The position numbers and the translations under genes are program-made. A stretch of DNA of 64,000 bases from assembly GCA_020639075.1 (NCBI GenBank), contig JACKHI010000001.1, forward strand, positions 2,418,001-2,482,000, read 5' to 3'. Of this stretch, positions 1 to 9,289 are shown piece after piece; within the stretch, counting starts at the first letter, position 1, and every line of letters starts with the position of its first letter. The notes under the pieces were generated by a model, which was not told the DNA's origin, did not search any database, and saw nothing but the letters and a program-made list of their open reading frames with translations. Origin of the DNA: Phycisphaerales bacterium (GTDB lineage: Bacteria; Planctomycetota; Phycisphaerae; UBA1845; UTPLA1).

Positions 1-973
1 CGACGACGAGATCGATGATCCCGTCGTTGTCCATGTCGCCGCCGGCCAGGCCGTATTCACCGTCGCCGCCTGCATCAAATGACGTTGGCGCGCCAAATGT
101 ACCGGAGCCGTCGTTGAACAGCACCGACACGTGACTCGCAGCGGCGCTGGCGCAGGCGATATCCGCGTCGCCGTCGCCGTCGAAGTCGAACGCGGCGATG
201 CCGCGCGTCTGCCCGCCGACCGTCACATCCTGCCGCGAGCCGAACGTACCGTCGCCGTTTCCGAGAAGGATCGAGATGTCCGCCGTGTCGAAATTACCCG
301 TGACGAGATCGATGTTGCCGTCGTTATCGAAGTCGGCCGCACCGTTCGGGCTGGGCACGCCGCCGACGGGCGACGGCGGATCGAGTCGCGCTCCGAAGAG
401 CCCGGATCCGTCGGCCGTGTTGGGATAAACGCGAACGTCGGACGAATCCTCGCAGATGATGGCGAGATCCGCGAAACCATCCGCATTGAGGTCCGAAGCC
501 TGGCCGCCGTAGATGCGGGCGGGACCGGGCCATCCCGTGCGAACGTCCCACGACTGCGACTGGCTGAACGTATTCGTCGCGCGACCTGCGCGAATCCAGA
601 ACTGATAGACATAACCCGCGGAGCGAAGCGTGTCGCCGCCCGACGCCGCAATCGTGTTGGCCAATGTCACTGTGATGACATCGCCGGCGATGTAATGCCG
701 CGCCGGCGTGAAGACGACGGTCAGTCCGCCATTGGTCGACGAGAATACGCCGGGCATCGTGCCGGTATAGGGACCGAAGACGCGAAAGCTGCCGCTGTTG
801 ATCGTCGCCATATCGACAGGCTGCGAAAACGTGACTTCGATCGTCGTGTCGTTTGCTGCAGTCGGCATGAGTTGAAATGGCGAGAGCGCCGACACGCTGA
901 GCGTGCCGGCGGAAACCGTCGATGCACCGATAAGAGATGCGAAGAGAGCAGCAAACGTGGAGCGAGCGAGCAT
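1..973 (-). CDS. Secreted FG-GAP/VCBS repeat protein, C-terminus outside window
   Basis: The reading frame runs off the left edge, so only about 324 N-terminal residues are seen. It begins with a signal peptide (MLARSTFAALFASLIGASTVSA). The next ~120 residues resemble a bacterial Ig-like/SbsA type domain (sequence around TTIEVTFSQPVDMATINSG). After that come Asp-rich repeats such as DLNADGFADLAI, DFDNDGNIDLVTG and DFDGDGDADIACA, which are FG-GAP/VCBS calcium-binding blades of a beta-propeller. The start is an ATG with a strong AGGAGG Shine-Dalgarno about 3-9 bases upstream. It is probably an exported or surface protein; binding or structural roles are usual for this repeat, but the partner is unknown. 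The C-terminal sorting signal or dockerin cannot be seen. Confidence 0.85.
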   Translation of the reverse strand, partial: MLARSTFAALFASLIGASTVSAGTLSVSALSPFQLMPTAANDTTIEVTFSQPVDMATINSGSFRVFGPYTGTMPGVFSSTNGGLTVVFTPARHYIAGDVITVTLANTIAASGGDTLRSAGYVYQFWIRAGRATNTFSQSQSWDVRTGWPGPARIYGGQASDLNADGFADLAIICEDSSDVRVYPNTADGSGLFGARLDPPSPVGGVPSPNGAADFDNDGNIDLVTGNFDTADISILLGNGDGTFGSRQDVTVGGQTRGIAAFDFDGDGDADIACASAAASHVSVLFNDGSGTFGAPTSFDAGGDGEYGLAGGDMDNDGIIDLVV

Positions 974-1154
974 GCCGTAACCTCCTGGATGAATACCGTG
1001 AAGCCTGCGCCCTCCCCCGTCAGCGCGCGAGCCCTCATTCTAGCGAATGCTCCGCAGATCTTTCCAGAAATCAGAATCTTGCCACAGATATCGAGGCTCG
1101 ATATCGGCTTAGACGCATTGCGGATGCGTCGGATCGGTAAGTGTCATCCCTGCC

Positions 1155-1706
1155 CTACGACGCCGTGACCCGCTTGGCGCCGCATTCGGAACAGCTGTCA
1201 CCCGGTGATTTGGTCCAATCATAGCCACAATTCTGACAATGCTCCGCCGGAATGCGACGCCGCGTGCGCCAAATGAGCATCAATTCGATGCCTCCGATAA
1301 CTGACACCAGCGGCCAGATCGGCAACCCGACGAGAATAGTATTTTGCCCCCCGCTGACGGCGTAAGGCAGGATCAATCCAATTCAGTCCCGGAAGTTAAG
1401 CCCCAGGATCGGGCTCGGCAATTTCACCACCGTCAGACCCGCGTCAGGGAAGCTACGATTCCTCGCCGATGCACCATCGACATAGGTCCATATTTGAATC
1501 TGTCCGTAGAATACCAAGATGTAGGAATCGCTTTCCGCATTCCAGCAGAATGCGGAAAAACGGAAGATGGTGAAGGCCCAGAACGTGAGAATCAAGACAA
1601 GCAGACAGAGCAACGCGATCTTGGCGACCTGATGCCTTCCGCGAACCACGCTGAAATCTGAGACGCGCATGCGATGCTCCGCAGCGGGGTTTTTGTCCAC
1701 CGTCAT
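1155..1706 (-). pseudogene. Two-TM zinc-ribbon membrane protein interrupted by an in-frame TGA
   Basis: One continuous frame reads from an ATG at 1706 (alternative ATG at 1670) to a stop at 1155. It is interrupted by a TGA at 1385-1383. The upstream part has a first hydrophobic helix (IALLCLLVLILTFWAFTIF). The downstream part has a second helix (IWPLVSVIGGIELMLIW) followed by the zinc ribbon CQNCGYD...CSECG. This order (TM, extracytoplasmic loop, TM, RRR, CxxCGYD...CPECG) matches a family common in planctomycetes, so I infer a single gene of about 180 residues with a nonsense codon. A TTG at 1376 could restart the zinc-ribbon half as a separate 73-residue protein. A sequencing error is also possible. 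No selenocysteine element was seen. Confidence 0.6.
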
Positions 1707-1780
1707 GCGATCCGAACCTGGATTCGCCAGATCGACGCCCACGGTAATCGAGCGATGGGGCGAATGCACCGCACAAACGG

Positions 1781-1808
1781 CACTGCTTGAGAGCAGTGGC
1801 ACCCGGCT
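1781..1808 (-). repeat. Dispersed palindromic repeat, family A
   Basis: Read on the minus strand it is GCCGGGTGCCACTGCTCT followed by CAAGCAGTG. The core CACTGCT...AGCAGTG is a 7-bp inverted repeat. The same element occurs at 9164-9192, 17638-17723 (two copies) and 19291-19347, always between genes. Confidence 0.75.
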
Positions 1809-1871
1809 CGCGCGCGGTCGCACCCGATGGGGGTGATCGCGATTGTTTGATTCGGCCTGGCCCGGAATGAT

Positions 1872-1944
<73 letters not shown>

Positions 1945-1957
1945 GTCAGAGCCCTTC

Positions 1958-1985
1958 AATATAGCACATCGGGCGGCGACGGCAA
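1958..1985 (-). promoter_or_regulatory. Promoter of tRNA-Ala
   Basis: On the minus strand TTGCCG (-35) and TATATT (-10) are separated by 16 bases. The -10 ends 13 bases before the first tRNA base, the right distance for a sigma-70 type promoter. Confidence 0.6.
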
Positions 1986-2066
1986 CCGGATTGAGACCCT
2001 GCCTACACCCCCAGCGGCCGCCCCGGCACACAGAATCGCCCCATGGGTCCGGCTCATCGTCGTGGA

Positions 2067-4595
2067 TCACTCCGACAGGCGGAGGGCATTTTCGATGAGG
2101 CCGATGTACGAATAGGCCTGCGGCACATTCCCCAGGGCCCTGCCGCTCGGCGGGTCGTATTGCTCGCTGAGCGACCACGTGGGACCGACGAGGTCGAGCA
2201 TGACGGAAAACAGGTCGTTCGCCTTCTCGCGTTCGCCCAGAAGAATGTACGCGTCGATCAACCACGATGCGCAGATGAAGAAACCGCCCTCCACGCCCGG
2301 CAGCCCGTCGTCCGCACGATAGCGGTAGACCGTCGGCCCCTCGCTGAGCGCTTTCTCAACCGCTTCGACAGTTCCGGCGAATCGTTCGTCATCCGGCGGA
2401 AGCAGACCACTGATGCCGACGGCCAGCGCGCTGGCGTCGAGGTCCTCGCCGTCGTAGGCCGCCGTGAACGCCCGCACGTTTGCCTTGTATCCGTTTTGGA
2501 GCACGTCGGCGGCAATCTGATCCCGCAGAATGCGCCAATCCTCGCGATCGCGATCGAGAAACCGGTTCGCGACATGAATCGCGCGATCGACAGTCATCCA
2601 GCACATCACTTTCGAGTGCACGTGATGGCGTCGCGGCTTGCGAATCTCCCAGATACCGTGATCGGGCTCGTGCCAGCGTTTCTCGACGGCGCGAACCATC
2701 GCCTCGACGAGCCGCCAGTGATCGGACGACAGCGGCGCATCGCGCTCGGACAACAGCGCGACGAGTTCGACGTTCGGGCCGAAGACGTCGAGCTGAATCT
2801 GTCGAGCGGCGCTGTTGCCGACGCGTACGGGCCGGCTGCCGCAATAGCCAGAGAGTTCACCGACATCGGCTTCGATGCCCAGCGTCTCTCCCGCGACGCC
2901 GTACAAGGGAGACAATCGTTCGGGCGATTCGCTGCGATCGACGATGCCGAGGAGCCAGTCGAGATACTCCATCGCTTCCGTCGTGCTGCCGAGTTTGACC
3001 AGCGTCGCAGCGGACATCGCCGCGTCGCGCAGCCAGCAGTAGCGATAATCCCAATTGCGAACGCCGCCGATGTGTTCGGGCAGGCTCGTCGTGCCGGCGG
3101 CGGCGATGGCCCCTGTTGGGCCGTAGCATAACGCCTTCAGGACAAGCGCCCCACGTTCAACGAATTCCGGCGCGACGCTCGGCAGCCGGAGACGATCAGC
3201 CCAGGCGGACCAATAGCTCTGCGTCAGCAGCAGGCGATCGGCAACAGGATTCGACAGCTCCCGAACGCTGCCGGTTCCGTATCTCAGCTCGAGCGCGATC
3301 GCTTCGCCGTTCAGTTCCACCTCGGCGATCGCCGTCTGATGGCAACCCTCGGATTCGATTCGCCATTCGACGCCGGGCGAACGCAGCACGATCGGATCCA
3401 GCGTGTCTTCGACGATGAGACCGCCGTCGCGAATCGTGAGATCCGTGGGAACGCGACCGAAATCCAGCCGGGGTGCGAACTCTATGCGCACGCGGCCGTC
3501 GCCTTCGAGGACCCGCACGAGGTCCGAGCGACCCGCTCGCTGACCTGGCCTGCCGGCCGAACAATCGAGGAAATCCGTCACGCTGAAGTCGCGCCAGCTC
3601 GTCTTGAGCACGAGCGACTTGCCCTGGTATTCCTGCGAAATCGGTTGGCCGCCGCCAGCGGGGCTGATCGAAAAGTGACCGGCCGCCGGGCCGCCGAGAA
3701 GGTCGGCGAAGAGCGCCGGCGAATCGATTCGCGGCGTGCACAGCCAGGAGATTTTCGCAGTGGGCGTGACAAGCGCGATCGTGCGCTGGTCGCTGAGCAG
3801 CGAATGCCGCTCGATCGCCACGGCCTTCGACCCGGCCAGCCAGGCGCTTCGCAATTCGCTCAGTCTGGCGAGCACACGAGCGACATCGATTGGACCTTCG
3901 ACCCGATAGGCCGCCGCGGATTCTCCGTCGCCGATCTTGACGCCGATGTCGGGACCGTGAAGCGTGACAAACGCGTCTTCGTCAGTTACATCGTCGCCGA
4001 GAAACAGCACGGCGGACGCACCGACGAGATGGCGGATGCGCGCCAGGGCCGTGCCCTTGTCCGTTTTGACGACGCCGAGTTCGACGACTTCCTTGCCGTG
4101 TTTCGTATAGACGCCGTTCCACTTGGCGGCGCCGTTGAGTATCCGATCGACGGCGCTATCGGCCGCTGTGCGATCGGCGTTGCGATAATGGAATGCGATA
4201 CTGGCGGGCTTGACTTCGAGCTGAAATCCCTTGGCGGCGGAAGCGACCGATTCCAGTTCCGCTTTCACTTTCTCCTGAAGCGCCGCCGCTTCCGGGGCGA
4301 TCGACGTCGCAAAATCCAGGTCGAATTCGCTGCCGTGGCTGCCGACGAGATGGACGTCTTCGGGCATGCCCGTGAGCCTGGCGAGATCGCCCAGCGCGCG
4401 TCCGGAGATCACGGCCACGTGCGTCTGCGGGAGCGACGCCAGTGCCCGCAATGCGACAACGGCCTCACGATGCGGCCGCGCCTTCGCCGGATCCGTCACG
4501 ATGGGAGCAATCGTACCGTCGTAATCCGACGCAACGAGCAGAACCGGCACAATCGCCAGCGCCTCGAGCGCTCCATCGAGTTCGCGTTGCGTCAT
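2067..4595 (-). CDS. Trehalose-6-phosphatase / GH15 trehalase-like fusion
   Basis: 842 residues with two enzymes. Residues 1-255 are a HAD-family trehalose-6-phosphate phosphatase (OtsB): the nucleophile motif is DYDGT (D24, D26), and GDDVTDEDAF at 200-209 is the OtsB signature. Residues ~260-842 are glycoside hydrolase family 15: GVRNWDYRYCWLRDA at 511-525, the proton-donor Glu in GIWEIR (E650), and the general-base Glu in LSEQYDP (E811), followed by the usual LGNVPQAYSYIGLI end. GH15 includes glucoamylases and bacterial trehalases; the fused OtsB and the overlapping otsA make trehalase the best guess, by inference. Trehalose-6-phosphate would be dephosphorylated and perhaps then hydrolysed to glucose. 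It starts 4 bp inside the end of otsA, so translation is coupled. The activity of the GH15 half is not proven from sequence. Confidence 0.9.
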   Translation of the reverse strand: MTQRELDGALEALAIVPVLLVASDYDGTIAPIVTDPAKARPHREAVVALRALASLPQTHVAVISGRALGDLARLTGMPEDVHLVGSHGSEFDLDFATSIAPEAAALQEKVKAELESVASAAKGFQLEVKPASIAFHYRNADRTAADSAVDRILNGAAKWNGVYTKHGKEVVELGVVKTDKGTALARIRHLVGASAVLFLGDDVTDEDAFVTLHGPDIGVKIGDGESAAAYRVEGPIDVARVLARLSELRSAWLAGSKAVAIERHSLLSDQRTIALVTPTAKISWLCTPRIDSPALFADLLGGPAAGHFSISPAGGGQPISQEYQGKSLVLKTSWRDFSVTDFLDCSAGRPGQRAGRSDLVRVLEGDGRVRIEFAPRLDFGRVPTDLTIRDGGLIVEDTLDPIVLRSPGVEWRIESEGCHQTAIAEVELNGEAIALELRYGTGSVRELSNPVADRLLLTQSYWSAWADRLRLPSVAPEFVERGALVLKALCYGPTGAIAAAGTTSLPEHIGGVRNWDYRYCWLRDAAMSAATLVKLGSTTEAMEYLDWLLGIVDRSESPERLSPLYGVAGETLGIEADVGELSGYCGSRPVRVGNSAARQIQLDVFGPNVELVALLSERDAPLSSDHWRLVEAMVRAVEKRWHEPDHGIWEIRKPRRHHVHSKVMCWMTVDRAIHVANRFLDRDREDWRILRDQIAADVLQNGYKANVRAFTAAYDGEDLDASALAVGISGLLPPDDERFAGTVEAVEKALSEGPTVYRYRADDGLPGVEGGFFICASWLIDAYILLGEREKANDLFSVMLDLVGPTWSLSEQYDPPSGRALGNVPQAYSYIGLIENALRLSE

Positions 4596-5971
4596 GCCGT
4601 AAGCGCCTCGAAAAAAGTGTTTGCCCAGTCGTACACTGTGTTCTCCCGAATGATGCGCCGAAGCCTGCGCATTCGCCGCGATTGTTCCGTCGGCGACATC
4701 GTCAATGCCGCGTACATGCGATTGGTCAGACCGTCGACATCGTGCGGGTTGACCTGCAGTGCGGCCTTCAGCTCGTGGGCCGAGCCCGTAAACTCGCTGA
4801 GCAGCAGGACGCCGTCTTCGTCGATTCGACTCGCCACGTATTCCTTCGCCACAAGGTTCATGCCGTCGCGGAACGGCGTCACGACCATGACGTCGGCCGC
4901 CAGATACAGCCCCACGAGCTCTTCAGCCGGCAGGCTGCGATGGAGATAGTGAATCGGCGCCATGCCCAGTTCGCCGAACGTCCCATTGATCGCGCCGACG
5001 AGCCGTTCGACTTCGTCGCGTAACGACTGGTATTCGTCGACGCGCTCACGACTCGGCACGGCAACCTGGACGAAGACGGAGTCCTGCAAAGTCGTCCGCT
5101 TGGAGCGCAACAGCTCGCCGTACGCCTTGATTCGGATGTCGATCCCCTTTGTGTAGTCCATTCGATCGACGCCGAGCACGATGCGCCGATTGACGCCGAG
5201 CTGCCTCTTGAAGGCCTCCGCCCGTTGCTGCACCGCCGGATCGCGTGCGAGCGACTCATATCGATCAAAGTCGATGGAGATCGGGAAGGCCCGAATCGTC
5301 ACGTGTCGACCTTTGAAATCCAGATCCCTTGTGCCTGTCACTTCCGTGTATCGCCGACACAGGCGAGCGAAGTTCTGCGCGCCGATCTTTGTCTGGAAGC
5401 CGACGACATCGGCCCCCAACAGGCCTTCCAGCATCTCCCGGCGCCAGGGCAATTGCGCGAACAACTCCTCCGGTGGAAAGGGAATGTGCAGGAAGAACCC
5501 GATCTTCAAATCGGGTCGTAACGTGCGCAGGATCGACGGCACTAGCTGAAAGTGATAATCGTGAATCCAGACGATGCCGTTCGGCGCCGCGACTTCGGCG
5601 GCGATCGTCGCAAATCGCTCGTTCACCTCTCGATAAGGACGCCACCAGTGCCGATGGTAACTCGGCGTGCGGATCGCATCGTGATATAGCGGCCACAGCG
5701 TACTGTTGCTGAAGCCCTCGTAGAAATTCGCGATCTCTTCGGTGGAAAGCGGCACGGGGCAATTGCGAATCCCGTCGTGCTCGAACGGCTCAAGCGAACA
5801 GTCGGCCGCCCCCGCCCATCCGATCCACGTGCTTGGCCGGTCCTGAAGAATTGGCGTCATTGCCGAGACAAGCCCACCCGGACTTGTCTCCCATCCTGCC
5901 CCACCGTCCCGCTCGACGCGATGAACGGGCAGTCGGTTGGACACGATCACGATTTCACTTTTATCGGACAT
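4592..5971 (-). CDS. otsA: Alpha,alpha-trehalose-phosphate synthase (UDP-forming)
   Basis: 459 residues, normal for the GT20 family. The enzyme makes trehalose-6-phosphate from UDP-glucose and glucose-6-phosphate in the cytoplasm. Visible landmarks are SNRLP at 11-15 (R13 contacts the acceptor phosphate), VWIHDYHFQLVP near 134-145, GVDRMDYTKGI at 267-277, and RDGMNLVAKEY near the C-terminal nucleotide site. It is the first gene of a two-gene operon and its stop overlaps the start of the OtsB-GH15 gene (ATGA). It is divergent from the matrixin-like gene, with a 190-bp shared upstream region. Trehalose normally serves as an osmolyte or stress protectant; no regulator is adjacent. Confidence 0.96.
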   Translation of the reverse strand: MSDKSEIVIVSNRLPVHRVERDGGAGWETSPGGLVSAMTPILQDRPSTWIGWAGAADCSLEPFEHDGIRNCPVPLSTEEIANFYEGFSNSTLWPLYHDAIRTPSYHRHWWRPYREVNERFATIAAEVAAPNGIVWIHDYHFQLVPSILRTLRPDLKIGFFLHIPFPPEELFAQLPWRREMLEGLLGADVVGFQTKIGAQNFARLCRRYTEVTGTRDLDFKGRHVTIRAFPISIDFDRYESLARDPAVQQRAEAFKRQLGVNRRIVLGVDRMDYTKGIDIRIKAYGELLRSKRTTLQDSVFVQVAVPSRERVDEYQSLRDEVERLVGAINGTFGELGMAPIHYLHRSLPAEELVGLYLAADVMVVTPFRDGMNLVAKEYVASRIDEDGVLLLSEFTGSAHELKAALQVNPHDVDGLTNRMYAALTMSPTEQSRRMRRLRRIIRENTVYDWANTFFEALTA

Positions 5972-6162
5972 TCCCGTGTCGAACAGTTCCTATCAGAATC
6001 GCCGCAACCCTCGTATTGACAACATGATACATCCTAACGCGCAGAACGGCGAACGCAACCAATCGCCAGATTCGCAGTCCGCCCGGCTCCTTCGCTCGTG
6101 ACACAAATGATGGCCCAAGGGGTTGGGCCTGCGTGTGCAACGACTCGACCAAGGAGCCTGTC

Positions 6163-8973
6163 ATGACCTTCGCAAGAAACAACTCAACGAATCGAGCCCG
6201 AACAATGCTGATGGCCATGATCGTCGCCACGGCGCTGAACGGCCGAATCGCCGCGGCGTACGACGGCAGCAGCGACGGCCTGGTGACCTGCGTGCAACTC
6301 AGCGAATCCAGCGCCATGTTCGTCGAGCCCGTCTCCAGCGACGTCGTCACGATGCTTCACGCATCGGACCCCGGCGCGGCGGCGCGATTCCAGCTCCAGG
6401 GCAGCCGCTGGACGTCGACGCGCAGCCAGCCACTCGTCGGCGAAGGACAGGCTTTCACAATCACATACAGCTTTGTGCTCGACGGCACGAGCATTCCGGC
6501 CTCCACGTGGGACATCGATCAGACGCCGAAGCCGAGCAACCTGTTCGCGACGATGGACGCGGAATTCCCCGGCGGCATGGACGCCTTCCGGCAGAAGGTC
6601 CGCGAGGCGTTCGACACATGGCAGCAGGTCACGAACATCACGTATGTCGAGGTGCCGGACGACGGCGCAGCCTTCACCGTCTTCAACGCCGGCGCCGTGC
6701 CCAGCGCAACCGCCGTTGGCCGGGGCGATATCCGCATCGCGATGCGCGAGATCGACAACGGCGGCGTGGACATAGACGGGAACGGATCGATCGATCGCAA
6801 CGTCCTCGCCTACAACAGCTATCCCGGCAACGGCGGCGACATGGTTCTCGACGCCGGCAACATGGCCACGTTTGCCGACGCGACGAACGGCTTCCGACGA
6901 TTGAAGAACACGCTCGAGCACGAGCATGGCCACGGTCTCGGCTTCCAGCACGTCATGCCGACGAACAACACGAAGCTGATGGAGCCGTTCCTCAATACGA
7001 ACTTCGACGGACCGCAGGAAGACGACATCCGCGCCGCACTCGCCCTCTACGGCGATCCCGTCGAGGCGAACGACAACGCGACGGATGCGACGCCGATCGG
7101 TAGCGTGGCATTGAGCGGTTCAACGGAACTCCATGAAGAGAACCTCGCGATCGAACGCAACGGCGAAAACGACTTCTACAAATTCAGCGCCACCGGCGGT
7201 TCGCGGATTTTGGTCGAAGCGATCCCTGTCGGCACGACCTATCAGCAAGGTGCTCAGCCGACGAACTCCGATCCGTCGCCGCCGCTGAATACCGTCAACG
7301 CATTGGCAGCACGCAACCTGCGGCTCCGCGTCCTGCGAAACGGCTCGCCGATCGCGACATCGGACAATGCGCCGGCCGGCGGCGTCGAAACGGCCGACGT
7401 CACGATCCCGGCCGACGGTCTGTACTACATCTGGGTCGATGCAACAGACAGCGGCACGCAGCCGCAGCGATACGAACTCGCCGTGACGCGCGAGTCCGAC
7501 GGCGGCCCGGAAATTCGCGTTGCCGCCCAGACGGGCACGGCCGTGAACATCGAGAGCGGCGTCAACTTCAATTTCGGCAGCGCGGCCCTCGACGCCGATC
7601 AGCACTACTTCTTCACGATCGACAACGACGGAACGAGCAATCTGCTGCTGACCGGCGCGCCGATCGTCGAAATCGGCGGTCAGAATCCGCAGGACTTCGT
7701 CGTGAATCTCCAACCGAATGGTACGAGCATCGCGCCCGGCTCGACGCTGAACTTCAATATCGGCTTCAATCCGTCGGCGACGGGCAGTCGCTCCGCGACA
7801 GTCTTCATCGACAACAATGACGACGATGAATCCGACTTCTCGTTCAATGTCTTCGGCGTCGGCACGCAGTCGCAGGCGCCAGTCGGCGGTGAATCGCTCA
7901 TCCGCGTCTTCCAGATCACGCCGAGCTTCCAGTTCGGCAAGGTCGAAGTCACAGAGGGCGGATTCTCCGACTTCCCCGAGGCCTTCGTCGGCGATGATAT
8001 TGCGATCTTCTACTCGATCGAGAATCACGGTGACGGCGATCTCACGCTGAGCGGCAATCCGATCATCGATGTCAACTCGGGCATCTCCGGTTTCACGGCG
8101 TTGGGCCAGCCGAACGGATCGCCGATCCCGGCCGGTAATCCGGAAGGTTTCGCCCGATCGTTCCGAATCCGATGGCAACCGACGGCGCTGGGGACGAAGA
8201 CGGCGCGCGTTTTCATCAACAGCAACGCTTCGAACACATCCGGCGCGTTCGACTTCACACTCCGCGGCGTCGTCGTGGAGGAAGACGTCGTCATCGACGA
8301 CTGCAACGGCAACGGCATCGACGACGCGAACGATCTGACGGGCAACGACTGCAACAACAACGGCATTCCGGATGAATGCGACGCCGACAGCGACGGCGAC
8401 GGCGTGCCCGATGCCTGCGACATCTGCGACGGCGAAGACGACCTGCGCGACAGCGACAACGACGGCACCGTCGATTGCATGGATGAATGCCCGCTCGACG
8501 GATCGAAGATCGCCCCCGGCAACTGCGGCTGCGGCGTCGTCGAGTCGGCCGATTGCGGCATCGACGTCTGCCCGGACGGCGACGACGACTTCGACGGCGT
8601 CTGCAACAGCGAAGATCTCTGCCCGGGGCTCGACGACTTGGCCGATCTCGACGGCGACGGAACGTTCGACTGCCTGGACAACGATGTCACGCCGGAAGAT
8701 CCCGGTACGCCCGAAGGCAACGACAACACGAACGATCCGAACGGGAATGACAACACAGGCAACAACAACAACGACAACGGAAATGACAACGCGGGCGACA
8801 ACAATGGCGGGAATACTGGAAATGACGGCAACAACGACGGTAATGGCAATGACGATCAGGTCGGCAACAACAATCCATGCGGTGCAGGCATGGGCGTGGG
8901 CGTGATCGGCGCGGGCGCATTCGCCTTCGGCGGCCGACGGCGACGACGCACGTCGCGATCGAAGGTCCGCTGA
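6163..8973 (+). CDS. Matrixin-like secreted metalloprotease with TSP3 repeats and C-terminal sorting tail
   Basis: 936 residues from an ATG preceded by AAGGAG; an upstream in-frame GTG at 6133 is less likely. A signal peptide is followed by a zinc metalloprotease domain whose motif HEHGHGLGFQH (H253, E254, H257, H263) fits HExxHxxGxxH of metzincins; a Met follows at VMP. Next comes a PPC-like domain (~300-450), then choice-of-anchor/ASH-type beta domains (~460-700). Thrombospondin type-3 calcium repeats (DCNGNGIDD, DSDGDGVPD, DSDNDGTVD) follow. A ~70-residue Asn/Asp/Gly linker precedes the tail NPCGAGMGV-hydrophobic-GGRRRRR. The tail resembles MYXO-CTERM type signals and recurs in two other proteins here. 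It is probably cell-surface attached; the substrate is unknown. Confidence 0.88.
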   Translation: MTFARNNSTNRARTMLMAMIVATALNGRIAAAYDGSSDGLVTCVQLSESSAMFVEPVSSDVVTMLHASDPGAAARFQLQGSRWTSTRSQPLVGEGQAFTITYSFVLDGTSIPASTWDIDQTPKPSNLFATMDAEFPGGMDAFRQKVREAFDTWQQVTNITYVEVPDDGAAFTVFNAGAVPSATAVGRGDIRIAMREIDNGGVDIDGNGSIDRNVLAYNSYPGNGGDMVLDAGNMATFADATNGFRRLKNTLEHEHGHGLGFQHVMPTNNTKLMEPFLNTNFDGPQEDDIRAALALYGDPVEANDNATDATPIGSVALSGSTELHEENLAIERNGENDFYKFSATGGSRILVEAIPVGTTYQQGAQPTNSDPSPPLNTVNALAARNLRLRVLRNGSPIATSDNAPAGGVETADVTIPADGLYYIWVDATDSGTQPQRYELAVTRESDGGPEIRVAAQTGTAVNIESGVNFNFGSAALDADQHYFFTIDNDGTSNLLLTGAPIVEIGGQNPQDFVVNLQPNGTSIAPGSTLNFNIGFNPSATGSRSATVFIDNNDDDESDFSFNVFGVGTQSQAPVGGESLIRVFQITPSFQFGKVEVTEGGFSDFPEAFVGDDIAIFYSIENHGDGDLTLSGNPIIDVNSGISGFTALGQPNGSPIPAGNPEGFARSFRIRWQPTALGTKTARVFINSNASNTSGAFDFTLRGVVVEEDVVIDDCNGNGIDDANDLTGNDCNNNGIPDECDADSDGDGVPDACDICDGEDDLRDSDNDGTVDCMDECPLDGSKIAPGNCGCGVVESADCGIDVCPDGDDDFDGVCNSEDLCPGLDDLADLDGDGTFDCLDNDVTPEDPGTPEGNDNTNDPNGNDNTGNNNNDNGNDNAGDNNGGNTGNDGNNDGNGNDDQVGNNNPCGAGMGVGVIGAGAFAFGGRRRRRTSRSKVR

Positions 8974-8995
8974 TCGAATGAACTGTGTCAGAGCG

Positions 8996-9025
8996 GCCCG
9001 GCGCTCCTCCCCCCGAGCGCCGGGC
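8996..9025 (+). terminator. Strong hairpin after the protease gene
   Basis: GCCCGGCGCTC and GAGCGCCGGGC form a perfect 11-bp stem around an 8-base C-rich loop, 23 bases after the stop codon. There is no T-run, so it may protect the 3' end or work with the second hairpin downstream. Confidence 0.5.
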
Positions 9026-9104
9026 CCCGCCACGACATACGATCGACAATTGAAAACGTCTCCCCGAGTCCGGCGAAATGGCTCCAGCCGGCTCGGCCCC
9101 CGAG

Positions 9105-9139
9105 GCCCCGACGAATTGCGTTGATTCGTCGGGGCTTTG
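9105..9139 (+). terminator. Probable rho-independent terminator
   Basis: GCCCCGACGAA and TTCGTCGGGGC form a perfect 11-bp stem with a 9-base loop, followed by TTTGT. It closes the transcription unit of the protease gene. Confidence 0.6.
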
Positions 9140-9163
9140 TCATGCGAACCCAGGCGCGCGACT

Positions 9164-9192
9164 GCCGGGTGCCACTGCTCTATGAGCAGTGC
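9164..9192 (+). repeat. Dispersed palindromic repeat, family A
   Basis: GCCGGGTGCCACTGCTCTA followed by TGAGCAGTGC. It is the same element as at 1781-1808, here in plus orientation, and lies in the leader of the DUF309 gene. The following stretch (9219-9256, CCCCATCCTT...AAGGGTGGGG) is another imperfect palindrome that recalls family B. Confidence 0.75.
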
Positions 9193-9289
9193 AGAAGCGA
9201 GAAAGCTACTCAACTTGCAAAGGGCGCCCCATCCTTCGCGCATGCAAAGGGTGGGGAATTCTCGCGACTGCGATTACCCTACCCACGCA

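Noticed and set aside
1383..1385. Selenocysteine codon at the internal TGA
   Set aside because: The codon lies between two membrane segments in no known selenoprotein context, and no SECIS-like hairpin is evident just downstream.
7120..9243. 707-codon open frame on the minus strand opposite the matrixin-like gene
   Set aside because: It is Val/Ala/Arg-rich mirror sequence of Asp/Asn/Gly repeats, has no domain or ribosome-binding site, and the plus-strand gene has clear motifs.
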